A stretch of 10,819 bases of DNA. Source: Gammaproteobacteria bacterium. GTDB taxonomy: Bacteria > Pseudomonadota > Gammaproteobacteria > Arenicellales > JAANXG01. The stretch lies in contig JAANXG010000015.1 of NCBI GenBank assembly GCA_018263405.1, positions 1-10,819 on the forward strand. The letters run 5' to 3'. The first letter of the stretch is position 1. Every line of letters begins with the position of its first letter. Shown piece by piece: positions 1 to 6,022 of the stretch. The position numbers and the translations under genes were made by a program. The notes below the pieces were generated by a model. The model had not been told where the DNA came from and searched no databases. It worked only from the letters and a program-made list of their open reading frames with translations.

Positions 1-2
1 AG

Positions 3-533
3 AGAACCCCCGGGACCACGGTCGAGGCGCTGACGCCGGACTTCCGCGGCAACATGGCCGCGGTCGCACGCGTGATCGACGCCGGGCCGGAGGTCTTCGC
101 CCAAAATATCGAAACGGTGCGCCGACTGACGCATCCCCTGCGCGACCCGCGCGCCGGCTACCAACAAACGCTGGACGTCCTGGCGCACGCTAAACGCTAT
201 CGACCCGATGTGCTGACCAAGACCAGCCTGATTCTGGGCCTGGGCGAGACGAACGCCGAGATCGCCGAGACCATGCAGGATCTGCGCGCCATCGACTGCG
301 ACATCCTGACGCTCGGGCAATACCTGCGCCCGACGCGCAACCACCTGCCCATCGACCGTTGGGTGACGCCGAAGGAGTTCGAAACCTACCGTCAGTGGGG
401 TCTGGATAAGGAGTTCGTCGAGGTAGCCTCGGGGCCGATGGTCCGCTCTTCGTATCGCGCCGACCGCATCCTGGATAAAGACAACCTCGGGCTCGGGCGC
501 ACCGAATCGAAGAGGGTGCCCGACATGGCATAG
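3..533 (+). CDS. lipA: Lipoyl synthase, C-terminal part (5' end outside window)
   Basis: Radical-SAM enzyme that inserts two sulfur atoms into protein-bound octanoyl groups to make the lipoyl cofactor of 2-oxoacid dehydrogenases and the glycine cleavage system; cytoplasmic. The frame is open from base 3, and about 176 residues are visible. These include [34 protein letters not shown], the [11 protein letters not shown] segment, [10 protein letters not shown] and, near the end, [11 protein letters not shown]. In this family the RSSY serine ligates the auxiliary [4Fe-4S] cluster. The CxxxCxxC radical-SAM motif and the N-terminal cluster cysteines lie upstream of the window, so they cannot be checked. 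The RDPRA, TKTS and GQYLRPT wording resembles mitochondrial/cyanobacterial LipA more than the E. coli type (TKSG). The gene ends in TAG, 31 bases before the convergent phosphoribosyltransferase gene, and no terminator hairpin is obvious between them. Identification is firm; subfamily placement is inferred from remembered sequences. Confidence 0.95.
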   Translation, partial: RTPGTTVEALTPDFRGNMAAVARVIDAGPEVFAQNIETVRRLTHPLRDPRAGYQQTLDVLAHAKRYRPDVLTKTSLILGLGETNAEIAETMQDLRAIDCDILTLGQYLRPTRNHLPIDRWVTPKEFETYRQWGLDKEFVEVASGPMVRSSYRADRILDKDNLGLGRTESKRVPDMA

Positions 534-564
534 GCCAATCGAGCATCATCCTTATAAATAATCT

Positions 565-1152
565 TTACAGTTCCTCGAGTATCGATCCAAGCCCTTCCTT
601 GTATCGATAAATCTCATCGATTTCCAAACCGTTCAGCTCGTAGGGCAGCACCAGCCACCGATCCGTTTCGTGCAGGTAGTAATCGGGTACGCGTCCGGTT
701 CTGTTTCTTATAGGTTTGTACCAGGGGACGGCAATACGTAATTCCCGCGGCATATTTTTCCGCATCTTGTGAGCGAGTCGATCGATCACCGCTTTGACGT
801 TGAGCCCGCTGCTGTAAACGTCATCGACAATCAAGAAGCTGTCGTCGGCGTTCATGGTTTCGAACAAATACTGCAAGCCGTGGACACGTATGGATTCGGC
901 GTTGTCAATAACCTGCTGATAGGTGGCGGCACCGCGGTAAGAGGTACGTATCGATATGTGATCGGTGTCGATACCGAAGTACTGCAGACACTCCTGTACA
1001 ACGATACCGACGGAACTCCCTCCGCGCCAGATGCCGACCATAAAGTCCGGCCGGAAGCCACTTTCCACGATCTGCATGCCAAGCCGATACCCGTCCAGCA
1101 ACAGATCCTGTTCCTGGACGAATAGTTTTTCGGACAAACTCGGGTCTTGCAT
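565..1152 (-). CDS. Phosphoribosyltransferase paralog with atypical PRPP loop
   Basis: 195-residue type I phosphoribosyltransferase fold protein, of the group usually annotated as hypoxanthine or purine phosphoribosyltransferase, predicted cytoplasmic. Visible blocks are GFRPDFMVGIWRGG (residues 32-45), TDHISIRTS (63-71), the PRPP-loop region FLIVDDVYSSGLN (106-118) and a C-terminal VPDYYLHETDRW block. The loop differs from the family pattern. The residue after DDVY, normally the catalytic-position Asp of D-T-G, is Ser114. Thr of T-G is Ser115, and the last loop position is Asn118 instead of Thr or Ser. There is also a short insertion (about residues 72-88) before SIRVHG compared with the divergent paralog at 1231-1797. 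The ATG at 1152 is the first Met; its upstream sequence shows no clear Shine-Dalgarno. The fold is certain. Whether it still makes nucleotides, uses another base, or acts as a regulator cannot be told from sequence. Confidence 0.85.
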   Translation of the reverse strand: MQDPSLSEKLFVQEQDLLLDGYRLGMQIVESGFRPDFMVGIWRGGSSVGIVVQECLQYFGIDTDHISIRTSYRGAATYQQVIDNAESIRVHGLQYLFETMNADDSFLIVDDVYSSGLNVKAVIDRLAHKMRKNMPRELRIAVPWYKPIRNRTGRVPDYYLHETDRWLVLPYELNGLEIDEIYRYKEGLGSILEEL

Positions 1153-1230
1153 GTTTGTGAAGTCTAGTGTACTCCGTCATTGATATTGTAACGTTCAGCG
1201 GCCCGGAAAGTGGTGAGCCGCAAGGCCTGT
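1153..1230. promoter_or_regulatory. Divergent intergenic region between two phosphoribosyltransferase genes
   Basis: This 78-base gap lies between the divergent starts at 1152 (-) and 1231 (+), so promoters for both genes must be here or inside the neighbouring 5' ends. It is AT-richer than its flanks between about 1150 and 1195. I could not pick a -35/-10 pair with confidence for either direction. Two in-frame GTG codons at 1210 and 1213 offer alternative starts for the plus-strand gene. Confidence 0.4.
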
Positions 1231-1797
1231 ATGCCGGACAAAATTTACCTCAGTGCCCAGGGTTTACTGGAGGATTCTTTCAGGCTCGGGGCGCAGGTGA
1301 TCCAAAGCGGCTTCAAACCCAGCGTGATGATCGCCATCTGGCGCGGCGGCACGCCGGTAGGCATCGCTGTGCAGGAAATCCTCGGTTACTTCGGCATTGA
1401 AACGGACCACATCGCAATCCGAACCTCCTCCTACAGCTCGGGAATCGATGGCCGGGGAATTTCCGTTCGCATTCACGGGATGAACTACCCGGTCAAGCGG
1501 ATCCGCCACGATGACCGGTTATTGATCGTGGATGACGTGTTCGATACCGGTCATACAATCAAAGCCGTAATCGAAGACCTGCGCGGCAAAGCGCGATTGA
1601 ATACACCCGAGGATATCCGCGTCGCCGTGCCTTACTACAAGCCCGGCAGAAATGAAACCGAACGCGTCCCCGATTTTTATCTTCATGAAACCGAGAGTTG
1701 GATTAAGTTTCCCCATTCGTTGGAAGGTTTGACGAAGGAAGAAATCCGGGAGCGGCGTCCGGACATTTATGCCATTGTCCACCCGAACAAAACATGA
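1231..1797 (+). CDS. Phosphoribosyltransferase (hypoxanthine/purine type)
   Basis: 188-residue type I phosphoribosyltransferase, expected to transfer the 5-phosphoribosyl group of PRPP to a purine base in salvage; cytoplasmic. Its PRPP loop, LLIVDDVFDTGHT (residues 97-109), is canonical: acidic pair Asp101-Asp102, catalytic-position Asp105, then Thr106-Gly107 and Thr109. Other family blocks are AIWRGGTPVGIAVQE (35-49), TDHIAIRTSSY (58-68), ARLNTPEDIRVAVPYYKP (121-138) and VPDFYLHETESW. I chose the ATG at 1231. The protein then begins MPDKIYLSAQ, aligning with the divergent paralog, and AAGG lies about six bases upstream. A GTG at 1210 would add seven residues. It shares roughly half of its residues (by eye) with the product of 565-1152, so the pair looks like a duplication. 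It converges with dctM, leaving a gap of about 50 bases. Substrate base is not determinable here. Confidence 0.87.
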   Translation: MPDKIYLSAQGLLEDSFRLGAQVIQSGFKPSVMIAIWRGGTPVGIAVQEILGYFGIETDHIAIRTSSYSSGIDGRGISVRIHGMNYPVKRIRHDDRLLIVDDVFDTGHTIKAVIEDLRGKARLNTPEDIRVAVPYYKPGRNETERVPDFYLHETESWIKFPHSLEGLTKEEIRERRPDIYAIVHPNKT

Positions 1798-1848
1798 GCC
1801 AAGCTTACCGAGACGCGTCGGGCAACGCCCTCGATCGGCCGCCCACGC

Positions 1849-3213
1849 TTATCCGTAGACCTGCTTGGGCAGCCACAGCACGACATCCGGGAAAATGATG
1901 CAGACCGCCAGGCCGAAAGCCTGGAGCAACAGAAAGGGGAACGACGCCCGGAATATCTGTGCCATGGTCACCTCCGGTGGCGCAACGCTCTTTAGATAAA
2001 ACAGCGCGTAGCCGAAGGGCGGGCTCAGGAACGACATCTGCATATTCACCATGTACACCACGCCGAACCAAAGGGCGATATCCTCCGGCGCCACCCCGGG
2101 CATACCCAACACACCGTCGAACGTCAGCGTTTTGACGAGCGGCATGAATATCGGCACGGCCAGCAACAGGATGCCCACCCAATCCAGAAACATGCCGAGT
2201 ATGACCAAAATGAACATCATCACGATGACAATGCCGTAGGGTCCGAATCCGGTCGCCACCAATGCATCGGATACGAACTCCTGGCCGCCGTTGAGGACGT
2301 AGAAGCCGACAAACATCGTGGCTCCGAAAATGATCCACAGCACCATGGCCGTTGCGCCGACGGTGGTCATGGCGGCCTCCTTGACGATCCGCCAATTCAG
2401 TTTCCGAAAAAGCGCCGCCACGACAATGGCTCCGAAGGTACCGATACCCGCCGCTTCGACCGGCGTCGCGATGCCGAGAAATATGACGCCCAGCACCAGG
2501 ATCACCAACAGGATAGGCGCGATCAAACGTTGCAGGAGGCCGAACTTTTGACGCCAGTCGATCCGTTCCTCGAGCGGTAAAGCAGGTCCGACAGCGGGAT
2601 TGATATAGCACCGTGCCGTAACGTAAAAGATGTACAGGCTCGACAGGATCAGGCCCGGAAACACGGCACCGATAAACAGTTCCCCCACCGACTGCTGGGC
2701 CACCACCGCGAACAGAATGGCGAGAATCGACGGCGGGATAAGAATGCCCAGGGTGCCGCCCGCGAGAATCGAACCACAAGCGATAGTCGGATGGTAGTGC
2801 CGCTGCAGCATCGCTGGCAGCGCCAGAATGCCCATGGTAACTTCCGTGGCGCCGATCACCCCGGCCATGGCCGCCATGATCGTGGACGCGATAATAGTCG
2901 CGCTCGCGAGGCCGCCTTTCAGCCCGCCGAGCATTTTGTAAAGCGCCTCGAACAACTCCTCGATGACTCCCGCCTTGGCGAGCATTGTCGCCATAAATAT
3001 GAACAACGGGATGGCGGATAACTGGTAGTCCGTCATCAGTGGAAATATCCGTGACGGCAAAATATTCAGCATCGAGGCGTCGCCGAACGTAAATAGAAAA
3101 ACACAAGCCAGGCCGCCGGTCACGAACGCCAACGGCAAACCGGCCATCAACAGAATGGCCAGCGAACCGAACATGAACACAGTAAGCCAGCCGATGCTGA
3201 TTTCAATACCCAT
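1849..3213 (-). CDS. dctM: TRAP transporter large permease (DctM family)
   Basis: 454-residue integral inner-membrane protein, the ion-coupled transport subunit of a tripartite ATP-independent periplasmic transporter. It is hydrophobic almost throughout, consistent with the 12 or so helices typical of DctM, and its length is normal for the family. Family signatures seen are SAIPLFIFMATMLAKAG (residues 66-82), STIMAAMAGVIGATEVTMG (110-128, just after the short amphipathic GGLKGG turn) and AGGTLGILIPPS (151-162), the conserved discontinuous-helix motif. The ATG at 3213 follows the stop of the small permease by three bases. GGAG stands nine bases before it, so translation of Q and M is probably coupled. 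The gene is last in the P-Q-M operon and converges with the phosphoribosyltransferase gene. GGGC-AAC-GCCC at 1820-1830 could form a small hairpin after the gene, but no T-run follows it. Substrate is set by the binding protein, not this subunit. Confidence 0.95.
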   Translation of the reverse strand: MGIEISIGWLTVFMFGSLAILLMAGLPLAFVTGGLACVFLFTFGDASMLNILPSRIFPLMTDYQLSAIPLFIFMATMLAKAGVIEELFEALYKMLGGLKGGLASATIIASTIMAAMAGVIGATEVTMGILALPAMLQRHYHPTIACGSILAGGTLGILIPPSILAILFAVVAQQSVGELFIGAVFPGLILSSLYIFYVTARCYINPAVGPALPLEERIDWRQKFGLLQRLIAPILLVILVLGVIFLGIATPVEAAGIGTFGAIVVAALFRKLNWRIVKEAAMTTVGATAMVLWIIFGATMFVGFYVLNGGQEFVSDALVATGFGPYGIVIVMMFILVILGMFLDWVGILLLAVPIFMPLVKTLTFDGVLGMPGVAPEDIALWFGVVYMVNMQMSFLSPPFGYALFYLKSVAPPEVTMAQIFRASFPFLLLQAFGLAVCIIFPDVVLWLPKQVYG

Positions 3214-3216
3214 CGA

Positions 3217-4347
3217 TCAGGCTCCGGACCGCCGGCCGTTCCCGGAAAATCTTGACAAGGCAAGGATGTCCTTGCTGAGGCGAGACAGGCCCTGCATCAG
3301 CAGCAAGGCGGCGCCCAGTGGAATGGCGAACTTCACCGGCCAGTATTGGATCTGCCACTCGGTAAAAGAAACCTCCCAGACCGCCAGCGAATCCGAAAAA
3401 AATACCCAGCCTGTCCACACCAGGGCCACGGCGAAGATAAAGAAAAATATCGAAGTAATAATGTCGGTAATGGCTTTCGCGCGATCCGGCAGAAATGCAT
3501 AGACAACGTCGACCCGGACATGGGCATCGACTTTCAGGGCATAGCCGCCTGAAAGTAGATACTGCATTCCAAACATCAGGAACATGCCTTCGTGCGCCCA
3601 GTTGGTGGGTGAGTTGAATACGTAACGCGCAATGACTTCGTAGTAATAAACGAACACCGCGATAACCGCCCAGTAGGCAACGAATTCACCGACGAAACCA
3701 TTCACGGTATCGATCGCATCGGTAAGACGGGAATGCATTGTCGCGGCGGGACCTTTGTGGGCCTCTTGACGTTCGTGCTCCGGCGCCGCCGCGGGAGCCG
3801 GATCGGCAAGGCCGTCCCGTTGCCGCGCCGCGCCCACCAGCCGCGGCAAGAGAGTGGCGTCGATCAGCAGGAGCAGGAGAATCAGCGCGGCGGTCCAGCC
3901 GGTAGTGGAATTCCACTCCTCAATGGATTGCTTGGTGACGTCCCGCTCCTCGAGCGCGGCTGCCAGAGCCTTCCTGGCTTCCAGCACCTTCTTGTCGGCA
4001 CCGCTTTTACCCTCCTCCAGCGCTTCCTGCGCCAGTTCGAGTTTGAACTCCGCCTTGACCACTTCGTTGCGCGCGGCGGAAGCGACGTTAACGGCGTCGC
4101 GGGTCTGAACATTGCCGTACAACACAAACAAAAACAGTGGGATGAAAATCAGGCCCCAATAGCTCCTGACGTAAAACCGGTGCAGTCCGACAAAGCCGGA
4201 TGTCAACCATAAAAAGTAGGCGATCGGCAGGCGCGTGCGCGGTTCATGCGGCTTTTCGCGACGAACCAGCCAAATCGCGAGCAACGGAAACAGGACCAGG
4301 CCGCTCCAGTACATCCAATGGGGCAATACGAAAGTCAGTTCCGGCAT
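3217..4347 (-). CDS. dctQ: TM2 domain / coiled coil / DctQ fusion: TRAP small permease
   Basis: 376-residue membrane protein, about twice the usual 160-200 residues of a TRAP small permease. Residues 12-28 are a membrane helix. Residues 39-77 resemble a TM2 domain, with the hallmark GFVGLHRFY (51-59) between two hydrophobic segments. Residues 85-146 are charged, Ala/Glu/Lys-rich and probably coiled coil. Residues 150-167 are another helix, and 176-203 a Pro/Ala-rich linker. From about 204 onward is a standard DctQ domain: YEVIARYVFNSPTNWAHE (236-253), GGYALKVDAHVRVDVVYAFLP (267-287) and two further helices. The frame is continuous. Met204 could in principle start a normal-length DctQ, but no good Shine-Dalgarno precedes it, so one fused product is preferred. 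An in-frame TAG lies four codons before the ATG at 4347, so translation cannot start further upstream; no clear Shine-Dalgarno precedes this ATG. The DctQ role is clear; the job of the extension is unknown. Confidence 0.9.
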   Translation of the reverse strand: MPELTFVLPHWMYWSGLVLFPLLAIWLVRREKPHEPRTRLPIAYFLWLTSGFVGLHRFYVRSYWGLIFIPLFLFVLYGNVQTRDAVNVASAARNEVVKAEFKLELAQEALEEGKSGADKKVLEARKALAAALEERDVTKQSIEEWNSTTGWTAALILLLLLIDATLLPRLVGAARQRDGLADPAPAAAPEHERQEAHKGPAATMHSRLTDAIDTVNGFVGEFVAYWAVIAVFVYYYEVIARYVFNSPTNWAHEGMFLMFGMQYLLSGGYALKVDAHVRVDVVYAFLPDRAKAITDIITSIFFFIFAVALVWTGWVFFSDSLAVWEVSFTEWQIQYWPVKFAIPLGAALLLMQGLSRLSKDILALSRFSGNGRRSGA

Positions 4348-4381
4348 GGAGTACTGCTAATTCATCGTGCTTATCATTAAG

Positions 4382-4423
4382 TCGGCCGGGCGGATGCCGT
4401 TCCCGACATCTCCACCCGGCCGA
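4382..4423 (-). promoter_or_regulatory. Intercistronic stem-loop between dctP and dctQ
   Basis: Arms 4382-4394 and 4411-4423 form a 13-bp, GC-rich stem with one mismatch and a 16-base loop, inside the 131-base gap between dctP and dctQ. In the direction of transcription (minus strand) no T-run follows the stem, so it does not look like an intrinsic terminator; the four T's sit on the other side. Stem-loops in this position often protect the upstream binding-protein mRNA from 3' decay and lower expression of the permease genes. That role is an inference from position. Confidence 0.6.
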
Positions 4424-4478
4424 TTTTACTGCCCGAATCCGACAGGAAATTGATAAACGTATTTCCTGTATTTTTGGA

Positions 4479-5615
4479 TCAGAATTTGAGCTCGTGTCCT
4501 TCGATCATATCCGGGGTCACATATCCAAGGCTACCGGACATCATGTAGTCGAGCTGAGTTTTGAATACGCGAGCGGCGTTCTTGTCCTTATTGGCCCATT
4601 GATACCAACGTGGCACAGCAAGCTCAGTGAAACGCTCGACGTCTTCCTGGCTGAGGCGGGTCACGATCGTGCCCGCTTCCTCGAACTTCGCCCAGGCTTC
4701 CTGGTCGGCTTTCTGGATCTTGGCGTGGTGCATGTCCGAATAGACGTGCACTTCCATTTCGACGAACTGCCTCATCGCGTCGGACAGCGCGTTCCATTGC
4801 TTCATGCCGACCGTCAGGTCCATCAAGTCCACGGGTTGATAAATGGACATGAATCCCGGCGGCCCCATGACGATATAATCCGTCACCTGATGGAAGCCCA
4901 ACGCATGGTTGATCGCCGGCCCGACGTAGTCGGCCACGTCGATCGTGCCTTTTTCCAGCGCCGGGAAGATCTCGCTACCCGGCAGAAGCGTCGTCTGGGC
5001 ACCCGCATCCTGAAACACTTCCGCCACCATGCCGCCCGGCAGTCGCATCTTGCGGCCGTCGAAGTCGTCGATGGAGCGTATCGGCACCTTGGAATGGATG
5101 ATGTTGGGTCCGTGATGGATCGGCCCGACGTAGTGCATGTCGAAATTGGCGAACAACTCCCTCGCGATTTCCAGACCGCCCAGCGCGTAGTAAAACACAT
5201 CCCATTCGTGAGGATTGCGCAGCCCGAGCGGATAGGAACTCAGAAACACCGCCGCGGGCATTCTGCCGGCCCAGTACAAAGTAAACGGATTCATGGCGTC
5301 CAGCACACCGTTTTTCACGGCGTCGAATAGCTGAAAGTCACCGACAACGTCCTTGGCGCCGAACGGTTCAAACGCCAGTTCTCCCCCGGTTTTCTCGACG
5401 ATGGAGTTGCACCAGTCTTTGAATATATCCAGACCGATGCCGCCCGGCCACGATGTCTGGATCTTCCAGGTGGTGGTGTCGGCGGCCGCGGCATTGCGGA
5501 TATGCGGTGCACCGGCGATTACGGCACCCGCCACGGCCGACTTCTTGAGGAAATCGCGGCGTTCAGGCGCCGCCGCTCCACTCTGGTCTTTGGTTTTCGT
5601 TTGCGTCTTCTTCAC
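4479..5615 (-). CDS. dctP: TRAP transporter solute-binding protein, TakP-like, Tat-exported
   Basis: 378-residue periplasmic binding protein of a TRAP transporter, delivering substrate to the Q/M permease encoded next. A twin-arginine signal is clear: ERRDFLKK (residues 18-25), a hydrophobic Ala/Gly stretch (27-36) and an Ala-rich cleavage area near residue 45. The mature part begins with TWKIQTSW. It carries family blocks FGAKDVVGDFQLFDAV (85-100), NPFTLYWAGRMPA (109-121), HSKVPIRSIDDFDGRKMRLPGG (174-195, Arg191 being the candidate carboxylate-binding Arg) and ALEKGTIDVADYVGP (219-233). These resemble the TakP 2-oxoacid-binding subgroup, so a 2-oxoacid or other small carboxylate is the likely ligand; this is not proven. 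The start is GTG at 5615, because AGGAGG lies exactly six bases upstream and the only nearby ATG (5620) is out of frame. First gene of the P-Q-M operon. Confidence 0.94.
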   Translation of the reverse strand: MKKTQTKTKDQSGAAAPERRDFLKKSAVAGAVIAGAPHIRNAAAADTTTWKIQTSWPGGIGLDIFKDWCNSIVEKTGGELAFEPFGAKDVVGDFQLFDAVKNGVLDAMNPFTLYWAGRMPAAVFLSSYPLGLRNPHEWDVFYYALGGLEIARELFANFDMHYVGPIHHGPNIIHSKVPIRSIDDFDGRKMRLPGGMVAEVFQDAGAQTTLLPGSEIFPALEKGTIDVADYVGPAINHALGFHQVTDYIVMGPPGFMSIYQPVDLMDLTVGMKQWNALSDAMRQFVEMEVHVYSDMHHAKIQKADQEAWAKFEEAGTIVTRLSQEDVERFTELAVPRWYQWANKDKNAARVFKTQLDYMMSGSLGYVTPDMIEGHELKF

Positions 5616-5621
5616 AGCATT

Positions 5622-5627
5622 CCTCCT
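5622..5627 (-). promoter_or_regulatory. Strong Shine-Dalgarno fixing the dctP GTG start
   Basis: The minus strand reads AGGAGG, then six bases, then GTG AAG AAG. The full consensus at ideal spacing selects the GTG at 5615. An ATG at 5620 in another frame lies only one base from the site and would give just ATG-CTG-TGA, whose stop overlaps the GTG. Confidence 0.8.
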
Positions 5628-5887
5628 AACGCATCATGGTTTTATGGAGACCGCATCAATCGGTTTTCGATACACAACAATACGGAGTACGGATTGAATA
5701 CGGCGTAACGCATCGCGGAAATCCCTTTGGCCATTTACTATTTGTACACAGCTACCCGCGATGCTCGTTGGTTGAGCATGACCACCCGGCACGAAAAACA
5801 CTCCGTTATGGACTGCCATACTGATCGTCATCAATGAGACGCACTATATTCACGTCGTGCGTGCAAAAACATCTTACTACCACAGAT

Positions 5888-5941
5888 ACCGCAATATATC
5901 CGATATTGTGAAATTGCGGTTTCACCATGCGAAAATTGCGG
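5888..5941. repeat. Cluster of three ATTGCGG boxes with nested palindrome
   Basis: The heptamer ATTGCGG occurs inverted at 5889-5895 and direct at 5913-5919 and 5935-5941, with centres 24 and 22 bases apart, about two helical turns. The first two copies extend to a perfect 8-bp inverted repeat (5888-5895 with 5913-5920). The alternative palindrome CAATAT-N5-ATATTG (5892-5908) shares its left arm, so the two hairpins exclude each other. This could be an operator array or an RNA switch-like leader, or chance. The heptamer also occurs once inside dctP (5493-5499), so it is not unique to this spot. Confidence 0.4.
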
Positions 5942-6022
5942 GCTGCATGCACCCGATCGTCGCCGCCTCGATCGAACGATTCGAAAACCAACCGCGGCGG
6001 CATCCGCTACGTAATCACTCCA

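Larger units (their letters stand above)
5616..6022. promoter_or_regulatory. Gene-free leader between dinB and the TRAP operon
   Basis: These 407 bases contain no convincing gene on either strand and are AT-richer than their neighbours from about 5640 to 5940. They should hold the dinB 3' end and the TRAP operon promoter, but I cannot name a reliable -35/-10 or sigma-54 site. Visible structure: ATTGCGG boxes at 5889-5895 (inverted), 5913-5919 and 5935-5941; a palindrome CAATAT-N5-ATATTG at 5892-5908; a 6-bp inverted repeat (5761-5766 with 5774-5779); and TAACGCATC repeated at 5627-5635 and 5706-5714. No intrinsic terminator for dinB is evident. Confidence 0.6.

Noticed and set aside
1805..3106. 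433-codon minus-strand frame overlapping dctM
   Set aside because: It is an out-of-frame shadow of dctM, rich in Arg/Gly/His with no membrane pattern, while dctM itself matches its family end to end.
4382..4430. Intrinsic terminator
   Set aside because: The T-run after the stem lies on the plus-strand side, whereas the operon is transcribed on the minus strand.
4200..5330. 376-codon open frame on the plus strand opposite dctP and the dctP-dctQ gap
   Set aside because: It is antisense to dctP, which has family motifs, a Tat signal and a strong ribosome site. The plus-strand translation is His/Arg/Val-rich with no recognisable domain.
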